Source: Malaya genurostris (lineage: Eukaryota > Arthropoda > Insecta > Diptera > Culicidae). From it: a DNA stretch of 64,000 nt. Location: positions 344,255,879 to 344,319,878 of the forward strand of contig NC_080571.1 in assembly GCF_030247185.1 (NCBI RefSeq), in the 5' to 3' direction. The position numbers were made by a program, and so were the translations under genes. The notes under the pieces were generated by a model. It worked only from the letters and a program-made list of their open reading frames with translations, was not told the origin of the DNA and did no database searches. Positions 18,123 to 27,838 of the stretch are shown in pieces (the stretch's first letter is position 1; each line of letters starts with the position of its first letter).

Positions 18123-18483
18123 TGTAACGGCAATCTTAGGGCTAAAAGTTTTACATTCCGATAACATAACCTGTTAAGTTACTACCCGCGCGATCAACTT
18201 GATGTTATCATCAAGCTCAGTAAGTAAGGGGGCATGCAACAGCCCTAATTTTATCATAGATCAGGCCGAAATCTATATCTTAGCTAGTACAGATAGTAGA
18301 TCAGTAAAGTTATTGCAATGCTCACGGCTGGCTATTTTAACATATTGCATCAGCCAGAAAAAACTGTACCACCAAGCGAGTTAATTGATTATGTACACAA
18401 GCGACGCGCTCGCATTGAATTCACGTATACCCTTAGGTAGTAGTTATAGGTGGTAGTTAGTCAACCAGATATATGTAAAGCTG

Positions 18484-18578
<95 letters not shown>

Positions 18579-18888
18579 TAGCTTTTGGTTAGGTACTTAC
18601 ATTTTGAGTATAAAAAGGACGGTTTTTGATTTTAGAGGTGCTTCTTAATTCTACTGTTAAGAGTAATGCTCCTTGGGCGACCGGGTAACACCGTAATCAA
18701 ACTTGGAATTAAGGAAAAAGGCAAACACAGTTAGACCAGGCACAAAATTATGTGCTGTAGGGTAGTTAGTGCGTTGAAGTGTAAAAGCTGTTAAAAGAAT
18801 AAAGGAAAAAAAATAAAGTGCGGTCTATCGATTTAACAGGTAAAATCTGTTCATTGAAAGAAATACCCCTCTCGCCGCTCGAGTTTTC
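18123..18888 (+). mobile_element. Possible LTR with TATA-like box and (TA)n expansion
   Basis: The stretch opens tgtaacggcaatcttagg, carries a TATA-like motif (tataaaaagg, near 18610), then aataaag near 18812, and leads directly into gypsy reverse-transcriptase sequence at 18891. That order fits an LTR or its leader. A (TA)n tract interrupts it. No second copy of this LTR was found in the window, so the boundaries are guesses. Confidence 0.3.
18488..18574. repeat. (TA)n microsatellite
   Basis: Uninterrupted alternating TA for roughly 85 bp. Confidence 0.95.
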
Positions 18889-18890
18889 GC

Positions 18891-20579
18891 ATGTGTTCAA
18901 TAAAACATCATTTTTCAAATTTAGAAAAGGTTTTCGAAAGACTTAGAAGATATAACTTGAAATTAAATGCAAGCAAATGTAGATTCTTCAGAAGTGAAGT
19001 TATATATCTGGGACATAAAATAACTGACAAAGGCATTCCGCCAGACGACTCGAAATATGAAGCAATAGAAAATTACCCAGTACCTACAAACAGTGACGAA
19101 GTGCGGCGATTCGTAACATTTTGTAACTATTAAATTGTAAAATTAATAAAACAGGTACGTCCGATAGGAAACGATAAGAATAATTGTACGGCTAGAATTA
19201 AGTAAAAAGCGAAATACATATTCATTATCAAAACACCACTCAATCGATCACCTTCGTGTGAAGTCCGAAAAAAAAACCACCTACAAGTAGAACCATCCTC
19301 AAGTGAAAGTGATGATCTATGAAACAGTTCACTCAGCAGACACGAGTGATGATTATTTCATACCCTGTACTGAAAAACCAATTAACCTTTTCAGGAATCA
19401 AATCATTTTAAAAATTAGGCAACAAAGACATAACATCGTAACCACCGGCACATAATAGCAAAACAAGAGTTTACAGGAAACGACATGATCAACATTTTCA
19501 AAAATTTTCTTCATGTAAAAGGAACAAACTGCATTAGAATGCCAATTTCACTAATTCAACAGGCCCAGGAAACCTACAAAAAATATTTCTCCACTAACAG
19601 AACTTACAAGATTCTCATTTCAGAAATACTGCTAGAAGACGTAAGACTGGAAACTCAACAAGACGAAATCATCAGAGAAGTCCACAACTACGGGCATAGA
19701 GGCACAAAGGAGAACAAGCACCAAAGATTAGTAAAATATTTTTTTACACAGATCGAAAAAAAGCTCAAAATTTTCATAGGTGCCTGTGATATTTGCCAAA
19801 AAAAAACAAAATATGAGAGGTAATCGCCAAAATAATTTAGAAAAAGCACTTTCGGCAAGACACCGTTCGATAGAGTCCACATTGACATCTCCTGAAAGGT
19901 CAAAAGTGGCTAACTATAGTAGATTCCTTTTCCAAATTTGCAAATGCAATTCACCTTCAATCAAGAACAATAATAGATACGAAAAATGCTATAACTGGGC
20001 ACATACGTCAGTTCGGAAGACCAAATACTATAGTATGCGACCAAGAACCATCATTCAGATCAATCGACTTTGTCGGATTCTTAAGTGATCTAGGAATTGA
20101 AATACATTTCGCCAGCAATTCTAACGCGAACGGTATAGTTGAAAGATTCCACTCCACACTTATTGAAATCAATTAGATCAACGAAACAACAATTCAACGA
20201 TCTCTCTCTCTCTCAAAGAACACGTTAACGTCGCGATCGATATCTACAATAACACTTTCCATGAAGCTACTAGAGCTAAACCGCGCGATTTGATATTTAA
20301 CACTTTAAATACAACAAATACTTTAGAAATAACAGAAAATTTTCAAAAACTTCAATCGAAGGTTAAAAATGAACTCGATAAACGAAGAACAAAGTACGAG
20401 GATAACAACGCACACAAACACCTAAAACATTAGACCCAGGCGAAGAAAAATATATTAAAATAGCACACAAAGACTAACAAAAGATAAGAATCCGTATAAA
20501 ATTGTAAAAGTTAAACAAGACAATGAACTTTCCTTTGAAGACTATAATGACATTAAAATCCATAAAAATCGACTAAAAT
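18891..20579 (+). pseudogene. Ty3/gypsy (errantivirus-like) pol pseudogene: RT fragment, integrase zinc-binding and core remnants
   Basis: At 18891-19133 the frame HHFSNLEKVFERLRRYNL ... LGHKITDKGI ... is the end of a gypsy-type reverse transcriptase (palm/thumb) and stops at FCNY. RNase H is missing. At 19485-19823 a frame holds the integrase zinc-binding H-H-C-C module (VHNYGHRGTKEN ... GACDICQKKT). The catalytic core follows with frameshifts around 19800-20175: an Asp-containing CDQEPSFRS and a Glu-containing NGIVERFHST are readable in shifted frames, then a stop. Further decayed pol sequence runs to the env start. It encoded polyprotein enzymes for reverse transcription and integration; several frameshifts, stops and a deletion make it inactive. 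Confidence 0.85.
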
Positions 20580-22671
20580 GAGTGAACACCTAAAATGTCC
20601 TTCTACTTGCAGAATAATCTCACTCAGCATGATAAACGCCACCATATATAAAGAGATAACAAACAGTAATGGACTACTAGCGACGAAAATCGATACAGTT
20701 AGAATCAAAATAGGATACAATAGAATAATACACAAAATAGATCTGGAACTACTAGAATACAACATCAATTGTATTGAGAAAATAGCGAAAGCAGTAAAAA
20801 TTAGTGACCATTCAGAAAACACAGGTTTAGTCGATGCTCTAGGAACAGCAATAAAATATATTTCAGGAAATCCAGACAATAACGACTTGAATATGATCCA
20901 GCAAAACTTAGGTATATCGAATGAGCAGGAAAACAAACTCGCTAATAATCAGATGGAACAGATCACAATCAATGAAATTTTTCAGAACAAAAAAAACAAT
21001 ATTACAGCAATTTTGAAAAAGATTAACGCAAAATTATTCAGAGAATTCAGTTCATCACAAGGCAATAAGGTGAGGACAGAAGGCCACGTGTTGAGTTTCA
21101 AACCGAACACGTGGCTCGCTCAATTCCCTTTGCGCATCGTATATCTCTTGAACTCTCTCGTATATGAGCAAACTGTAGGCAGCCTTGTCGAGCAAATTTT
21201 ATTTCTCTCTCCTTTTTCAGAATGCTATCAGGAAACCAAAGCGAAAAAAATGGTGGATGCATTGAAACTGACTTTGTTTCACAGAAAAATACAAGACTTT
21301 ATTTTTATCGCGATAACATATATATTTTTATGTACTAATCGCATCTAAACTTTGTCACGGTAGATTTATGATAAAATCCTCCAAAGCCGAGATATTCGAT
21401 GAACAAGTAGAGGTATGCATTTCCGAGCGTTCCAATTTTCAGCAGTTCTTTAGTCAGAAAAAAATGCAATACGACCGCTAAATTCAATGAATTATTCTGA
21501 AAATTTCACAGAATATTCTCAACTAAATTTCGAAGACATTGTCAGGTGGGTTTTTCTATATTCTGCACCGTTTCCAAGAAACGGGAAAATGCAAAAAACC
21601 TACCACTTTACAGTACTGTCCTCAGCCCTTAAAGCAGATTTAGAATTTATACACCTTATTTGGAAAACAGAAGAGATAATCCAACTGATAAATGACATAG
21701 AATACCAAGTAGAATTCTCCAAACTAAACCTTATTAACGGGAACATACTTTCATTATCAAAATATCAAGATATCAAAATAAATGATATCAAAACAGATGA
21801 AATTTTTCGTTTTTGCACAGCTGGTATAGGAATCAGTAGAAACCAAGTAGCCATACATATAAAAATCCCTATACTGGACGAGAAATTCTACGATTTGCTG
21901 GAACTCCACACACTCAATATCAACGGGACCCGCATCAACACGCACATCCAACTGGTAGCGAAACACAGAAACCAAATCTACATGCAAACAACAAAATGAG
22001 ATATTTGCAGTAATCACCTTCCACTTGAAGACGAATGCATCCTTAATCTTCTTGTTCATCAAATCAGTTACACGAGCGAAAGAACCTTCGAAAATCATAG
22101 AAATCTTTGTAGGCATCATCTTAATAGATACCAATAGCAAAATCGAAGTATCAGACTCATGTGGGAAACCCAAAGCAATAACCGAATAGACACACTAATA
22201 GAAATTGAAAACTGTACAGTGAAAATACACAATCTAACTTTCTACGGGAATCCAGAACTAATACACAAAGACAACTATCTCATACCAATATACAACAAAA
22301 GCTTTCAAACGAAGTCAGAAACAATCAAAGCTGAAGATAACCTTTTGACAAGGATACAGAACTTGGAAGAAGTCAGCGAAATCCAGCAATCATTACACCA
22401 AACACAGAAAGAAGCGACACTAGGAGGATTCTGCCTCCTAACACTAACATTTGCTTGTTTATCCATTTATCTCTGTAGAAGGAAGTCATACCGAACGAAA
22501 CTCCAAATCGATGGGTTGCCGAGATCACCTACAACAACAAAGGCAAGCGATACAGCAACTGCGATAATAGTCACAGCAACCGGAAATAAAACCGAAAGTA
22601 AAAAACCACGAGTCATCCCGATACCGAGATTTGAACTTTTGATACATCAACCGAAGACGCTTGATGCTTAA
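20578..22671 (+). pseudogene. Errantivirus-like env pseudogene (baculovirus F-like Env)
   Basis: The first frame (20578-21060) contains GLVDALGTAIKYISGNPD, the hallmark of gypsy-type Env and baculovirus F-like fusion proteins next to the cleavage site/fusion peptide, followed by an Asn/Gln-rich heptad-like helix (NEQENKLANNQMEQITINEI). The middle (about 21062-21600) has unrelated-looking sequence and stops. Env-like sequence resumes at about 21601 (EEIIQLINDIEYQVEFSKL) to 21999. The last frame (22159-22671) ends with one membrane segment (GGFCLLTLTFACLSIYLC) and a basic tail. The gene is broken into at least three frames and is non-functional. It follows gypsy pol and precedes a purine-rich tract and LTR, the expected order. 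Confidence 0.75.
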
Positions 22672-23237
22672 GGAGGGAGACGTTACGGAAAATCCATCCA
22701 GTACCCTAACTCGATATCGCGACCACACCAGAATATTCATAACCGACATGCGGAAAGAAGATACCACGTACACCACGGACAAATCGATGACCCAACAAAC
22801 CAATCAAGCTACCAGTAACCAACCGGATGAGGAATGCTGACACAACAGGATCGACAAACAAAACCATTTGGATCGAGCCGGTTTAGTCAGTTCTAGTGAA
22901 GAAGTCGTTTAGTGCATTTGTAAAATCTTTTAGCGTTTCCCAAGAACGTCACCAATAGCGGACGATCGAGATTCCCAGCATCAGCAACAATCGCCGCCCC
23001 AGCATCAGTCACGTACACGGTAAACAAATCTTGTATCGCCTTTCTGGCGCTGGGGAATAGCAAATCGACAGGATTCTCACGATCGGCAGCTAGCAGCTAG
23101 GTTAGGCTTAGAGTAAAGTTAGAACGAAAATAAAGTTTAGTTTTTAGTTTAACCTCAATAGTGAAACGAGTCTGTCTTTTTCAAAAACCCATTTGCGAGG
23201 GTAGATATTTTAAATGGCGCAGTCGCGGTAGGATCCA
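22669..23237 (+). mobile_element. LTR of errantivirus-like element with primer-binding site
   Basis: A polypurine-like tract (aaggagggagac, around 22670) directly follows the env stop and marks an LTR start near 22682 (gttacgg). The LTR carries aataaa near 23130 and ends before TGGCGCAGTCG at 23215-23225, a primer-binding-site-like sequence of the kind described for the 17.6/297 errantivirus group (tRNA-Ser primed). Here a short insertion precedes GGTAGGATCC. Because a primer-binding site follows, this LTR acts as the 5' LTR of the downstream material while also sitting where the 3' LTR of the upstream provirus should be. Confidence 0.55.
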
Positions 23238-23774
23238 AAGTGTTAAAGTTGTTCCGCAATAGTGCATCCGCGAGGGAACATCGCAGAGTCGTGTTAAACT
23301 ACACCAAAGGATCCGCAGAACCTACAACCGAAGGAATATCGGAAAATTTTATAAGAATCTACAGCGAGAGAATATCGCAATCTAAGTAACCGTAAGTAAT
23401 TTTGATCTTTTTAATTAACCACTATTGCATAAGTTTAACGCATCTAACATTTCTTACCTATTGCTTAAAAGTGAATAAAAGTACATTATAGTGAAGTGAC
23501 ATTATTTTAGCAAAGATAAACAAATCAGTGAGTGGAAAATGGAACAGCACCTCAGTAGTAACGAGTTCTCTCTCCTTTTTTAAAAAACCCTTTGCGAGGG
23601 TAGATATTTTAAATGGCGCAGTCGTTCGAATTGTAGTGCGGTTTTTTTAAAGTGATTTCTTTCGGCACGAAGAGCCATCCCCGAATGTACATCGGTGATT
23701 AGTGAAGAGATCCAGAGGAAGCTGCACCGGACCCACCTAGTTATCAGCGAGAGAATATCGCAACCTAAGTAACC
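23238..23774 (+). mobile_element. Errantivirus leader with a second LTR end and primer-binding site
   Basis: After the first primer-binding site comes an untranslated leader containing cagcgagagaatatcgcaa and a 5' splice donor (AACC/GTAAGT, junction 23391/23392). At 23584-23624 the LTR-end motif (tttgcgagggtagatatttt) and TGGCGCAGTCG recur (23614-23624), followed by a second, diverged leader with the same cagcgagagaatatcgcaa string. Two LTR-end/primer-site/leader units in tandem therefore lie about 400 bp apart. Confidence 0.6.
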
Positions 23775-23776
23775 TA

Positions 23777-24490
23777 GATAAGTTCTCTAGATTCGGAGTA
23801 TTGATCCCAATAAAATCCAGGAATATAGTCGATGTTAGAAGAGGCCTGCTGAAACTTCTCTCAACCTATGGTACACCGGAGCTTATCGTAAATGATAACG
23901 AACCTGCATTTCGATCAGCCGACATAAGAGGTATGGTTAATAATTTGAATGTACAGATGCATTTCGTACCTGCTAATCACAGTGAAAGCAATGGTTTGGT
24001 CGAAAGATTTCATTCAACAGTTGCAGAAATCTTCCGATGTATAAAGCCCCAGTACAATGACCTTACGCACAAAGAAATTCTCGTAATTGCTTGTACTTTG
24101 TACAACAACACCATTCATTCAGCCACCGGCTTTAAACCGAGAGATTTTCTTTGGGCTAAAGGACGAACACGAACGGCGACGACGAACACGAAAATTATAG
24201 AGGAAAGAGACAACTTCTATGATGAGGTAATTTTGGCAAACGATAAGACACGATCAAAAAATTTTGCCTTTCACAATAAAGGAAGAGAAGAAGCACCTCA
24301 CATAGCAGACGACGAAATAGGAATCAAAAAGAAAACTAAAGAAAGATTTTCACCGACCGAAGCTATGGAGGACAAACAAAGAACGATCCTCGATAGGTCC
24401 AGCCGGAGAATTCACAAAGAAAACATAAAAACATATATATATCTAAAAATATATGTTAACCGAACGGAATTCAATGCAACCCAAATGTAA
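23777..24490 (+). pseudogene. Gypsy-type integrase core and C-terminal domain, 5'-deleted
   Basis: The frame reads DKFSRFGVLIPIKSRN at 23777, then TPELIVNDNEPAF (second catalytic Asp) and ESNGLVERFHST (catalytic Glu), followed by a C-terminal region (IKKKTKERFSP ... RRIHKENIK) typical of gypsy integrases. The zinc-binding domain and the first catalytic Asp are missing because the frame is fused directly to a retroviral leader at 23774/23775. The open frame has no internal stop, so this fragment is younger or less decayed than the upstream pol. It ends about 100 bp before the viral 5' terminus at 24594. Confidence 0.85.
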
Positions 24491-24590
24491 CATATGTACA
24501 AACCGGAATCTGCCTTGCAAGCGGTTTGAACGCAGTCGACAGTAATACGATCAGGAACACCGGACGACTACAACATCAACATTCTCTTTG

Positions 24591-24864
24591 GACACACAAA
24601 GTCAGCCTCGAATATTAACAAACTTAAACTTGTATTAAAGTTTTCATTTTAATTAATATCAGAGTCCAGTTTGAGTTTGCATGTTTGCTTAGTTGCCTTT
24701 GTCAAAGGTTTTAGTTGAAACTCTACGTTCAATTGTAATTTGAATTAAGCTATTAACAATCATAAGTAGTACTATAAGTAAAGATAACAAATAATTCTTA
24801 AGTTTAAAAACTACAGTAACTTTAAAGCTACAGAAAACTTAACTCTACATAATTGACACATTAT
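24591..24864 (+). other. Phenuivirus-like S-segment 5' end / untranslated region (endogenous viral element 2)
   Basis: GACACACAAAGTCAGCCTC at 24591-24609 contains ACACAAAG at 24594-24601 and lies 271 nt before the aligned nucleoprotein Met at 24865. The 19-nt string is identical to the one at 13649, whereas the remaining leader is only weakly similar. The leader follows gypsy-derived sequence directly. Confidence 0.75.
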
Positions 24865-25159
24865 ATGACCACACCAGTTTACAGACCCATTGATTTTTCA
24901 AAAGTAACATTGTTTCCAGAGCTAACCCAGAGATCCACAATGGCCACCAAGAAGTTTGAAACAATGGAGTCCGTTAGGGATGAAATTAATGCGATAAGAG
25001 ATTTGGTTAATTCTCAAGGGTATGTTGAGGAAATTAAAAAAGCCCTAACTGAGTTTGAGTACCAAGGACTTAACGTTACTAGTTTGATTAATGCAATATA
25101 CAGCAGAGGAGGATTTGCCCAAAAAAGCACGGAAGAGATTAGGAAAGACGTCTTATCAA
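24865..25159 (+). pseudogene. Endogenous phasivirus-type nucleoprotein fragment 2, truncated after about 98 residues
   Basis: The Met at 24865 aligns with Met 13926 of fragment 1 (TPVYRPID-S/SK- in both) and alignment continues to EIRKDVLS. Over about 98 residues identity is roughly 60% counted by eye. A frame also opens 12 bp earlier at 24853, but those residues have no counterpart. Viral homology stops at about 25159, and the frame ends at 25179 in unrelated sequence. Only the N-terminal arm and first helical part remain; the RNA-binding core is absent. Sense orientation relative to its leader. Confidence 0.85.
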
Positions 25160-25232
25160 CGACACCCGGTCATGAGTAGTTTGGTCAGCAGTTAGATTCT
25201 AGAAGTTAGGTTCGATTATTGAAATAAAATGA

Positions 25233-25520
25233 ACAGCAGATGGATGCTCTCGGCTAGAACTTCTGTTCGAACTGGTAGCTTGGGTGCGCCGCCGCTGGCG
25301 TCTCGCCTCGCTACCGGGGCCTGTAACGGCCGAAGACCACACCACAATGCAGTTGATCCTGGGGCGAGATCGGAAGTATTTTTTCCCTCCCCGGATTGGG
25401 CCGCTGGAGCACCTCTATCGCTTCATCCACCGCGGTAGCCGCTGGACTCGGGACGTATACGTCCCGGGTGAAGAAGCGGCAGTTGTCCGGCGATGTCTGC
25501 GGCTCGAGCAGTGGGAGTGA
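25233..25520 (+). pseudogene. Unknown small gene, copy 2 (C-terminal part)
   Basis: From about 25233 the frame reads ADGCSRLELLFELVAWVRRRWR and LASLPGPVTAED, matching exon 2 of the gene at 13238-13621, then continues MQLILGRDRKYFFPP, a Trp/Arg-rich stretch and VYVPGEEAAVVRRC to a stop at 25518-25520. The N-terminal part is missing and a stop lies just upstream. It is GC-rich and codes well despite lying among pseudogenes. No family is recognised. Confidence 0.5.
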
Positions 25521-25645
25521 ACCCCAAGTCTGGGCCTGTGTAACAATGTGCGATATTGTGTCATAAAAGAGAAAAAAAAGTCTGGGCCTGCAATTATTTA
25601 CGAAGTTTGATTTGTATAAAAACTCAGTGGAAACAATACATTGTA

Positions 25646-25920
25646 GAATTTATTAAGAGATTAGTTCTAGAAGAAATCGGAGCCCTGGCCAACGTGTGCG
25701 TCCAACGTATTCATCGCGGTCGTGCAAGAAGGAAGGATGTCGGTAGCATAGCAAAGCTACCTAAGAGAACGAGAGGGTGTGGTCGAATGCGGTGGCAAGT
25801 CGAAGACAAAGGGAACCGTGGACCCATCAAGATGTCGGAAATATGAACACAAGAGACAGTAAACCGGAAGAAGGTGCAGATTCGGTATTGGGGACCATAG
25901 CAACGAAATGAAGTAAAACG
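25646..25920 (+). repeat. Duplicated block, copy 2 (partner 17171-17447)
   Basis: Nearly identical to 17171-17447, with upstream homology from 25589. An open frame (25556-25846) passes through it and ends GNRGPIKMSEI. The residues are Arg/Lys-rich and not assignable to a family. Confidence 0.8.
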
Positions 25921-25954
25921 CAAAATAGAGTCCAAATGGACACCAACAATAAGG

Positions 25955-26270
25955 CCGTTCAGTAGAATACACATTGATTCCGTACATTTTTGTTGGTGGT
26001 GGACAATTTCTCCAAATGGATCGAGGTTGCATACATGAAAACTGATATCTATCTTCGCCAGGTTCGGTTTGCCAGACATTTTAGTTTCTGACGGGGGGTC
26101 CCAAATCAATTCTTACAATTTTGTAATTTTTTAGAAAAGCAGAGTATAAAAGTTCTAAAATGTCCACCTTGCAATCCACCTAGTAATGGTCAAGCCGAGA
26201 GATTAGTGAGAACGGTAAAAGAAGTATTGAAAAAATTTCTAATTCCTAACCGCAAACTAAAGAATTAAAT
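25955..26270 (+). pseudogene. Second, distinct Ty3/gypsy integrase remnant
   Basis: Reading across frames gives a core-domain start (VVDNFSKWIEVAYMKTD), a second-Asp motif (FGLPDILVSDGG) and the Glu motif (CPPCNPPSNGQAERLVRTVK), ending near KEVLKKFLIP. This is a different gypsy lineage from the errantivirus-like integrases at 19.8 and 23.8 kb. At least two frame changes and in-frame stops make it a pseudogene. Confidence 0.7.
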
Positions 26271-27083
26271 TCAGAGCATCAATAAAATTTATTTTTATTT
26301 AACTATACAAACAGTTGCTTGACAAATGCGGGAAATTTCCCATCAGAAAGAATTCTGAATTATACGCCAAAGAAACTTATTGATTTGCTTGACATTATAA
26401 GAAACATTTGTTGTTACCACACCCTCCCACTGATAAGAGGTTAATATGTATAATTGAATCTTATGACAATCTGATGGAAGGTGATGCGGTTTGATATAAA
26501 ATTCATAATCCTCATAACCACAGAAGATGGTTAAAAGCTAATTTTTCAGAACGTTTTTCCAAAAATACTTTCCAGATTACAATTGAAAACCTGCCGGTAA
26601 TGGCACACCGTTCCCAGATGCGAATCAGGGTGGCAACTGAATTGCCGATTTCAATTTCCCGGTTTTTTCCGGTTTTCTTGGTGCGCGAGACAAAAAATTC
26701 CCGGTTTTTAGAACAGGCTCGAATCGCCTATGTTCAGTATTTTTTTGAATATTCCTAGGAATCCCATATCCAAAAGAACATCGAGAGTTGAGAAATAAAG
26801 TATTTTTTGGGTATCTCGATTTAGAAATAGAAAATATTCATTATGCCAAGTGCACATAACAATGACAAGAAGTCTGTGAAAACCGATTTTGGAACCAAGG
26901 CCCGGAGGGCTGAGTGTCATATACCATTCGAATCAGTTTGTCAAGATCTGAAATTGTGTATGTATCTATGTAACGTGCGATCAATTTTCTCAGAGATGGC
27001 TGAATCGATTTTCCGAACTATTCAGTCGTTTGTAAAACTACCACTAAATAATAAGTCTTATTTAGGCTATCTGGAAAATCTAT

Positions 27084-27294
27084 CCCGGGTTGGCAGTTCA
27101 ATGCATAGGACGCTGGTCTTACAAGCCAGTTGTCGTATGTTCGAGCCCCGACCTGGAAGGATTCTTAGTGTCAGTAGGATCCATAGTACTAGCCATGCAA
27201 TGATTCTGTACACTAAGAATCGGCTGCGAAGTCTGTTGAAACAGGAAGGCCAAATTCCACCAAAGGAATGTAATGCCAAGATTTTGCTTTTGGT
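27084..27294 (+). mobile_element. tRNA-derived SINE, plus-strand copy with target-site duplication
   Basis: The 5' part is tRNA-like: an A-box-like stretch (TGGCAGTTCAATGCATAGG), an anticodon arm CTGGT-CTTACAA-GCCAG (loop consistent with anticodon TAC) and a B-box (GTTCGAGCCCC). A shared non-tRNA body follows (cactaagaatcggctgcgaa ... ggaatgtaatgccaag). AAATCTAT at 27076-27083 is repeated at 27295-27302, giving an 8-bp target-site duplication. The B-box and A-box would serve as an internal RNA polymerase III promoter. Confidence 0.8.
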
Positions 27295-27502
27295 AAATCT
27301 ATAGTTCTTAAAACTCTTAGGATTCACAGATTACAGATTCATTACAGACGAAATTCAGTTCTTCACTCGTTTCTCTTACAATCGAAGCTCAGTTTTACCA
27401 CCGTCAGTTGCTTTCTTGAAGTAACAAAATATCTCTTTCAAAAGTGTGAGAGTGGCCTTCAAATGAGGTATATGTAAACATTCTAATTGGTTCAAGACAA
27501 TA

Positions 27503-27838
27503 CTGCCCATACTCGCATATCAGTCCCATATCAATTTTCGCCAATATTGAGTTAGCTTGAGGAATGCAAACTATGCTCAATATTTTCTCAGAAATTGCAA
27601 TAAAAGTTGAGGGTTTGTGTGAAGTACCCGCATATCAGTCCCATTTAGTGTAAATTTCAATAATTTCATTTGTTGCAATATTGGAATAGCAAAGGTGTGT
27701 TACCGATATTTCATGTAATAATACCATAATTTAGCATTAGGTAGCACAATGAATCAAAAAATTCGAAAATAAAATTTTAATCGTCTTTTTCTTGACATGC
27801 CGATTTTCCATATGGGACTGATATGCAAGTATGGGCAG
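27503..27838. mobile_element. MITE with 25-30 bp TIRs
   Basis: CTGCCCATACTCGCATATCA at 27503 and its reverse complement near 27810-27838 (one mismatch over the first 20 bases) bound 336 bp without coding potential. The TIR similarity extends through GTCCCATAT. Flanks suggest a TA-type site (ta before, degraded after). Confidence 0.75.

Noticed and set aside
21062..21600. A third viral insertion inside env
   Set aside because: The stretch is unlike the neighbouring env sequence but shows no recognisable viral motif or terminus.
27084..27170. A functional tRNA gene
   Set aside because: The tRNA-like head is part of a 211-bp unit with a non-tRNA body and target-site duplication, hence a SINE.
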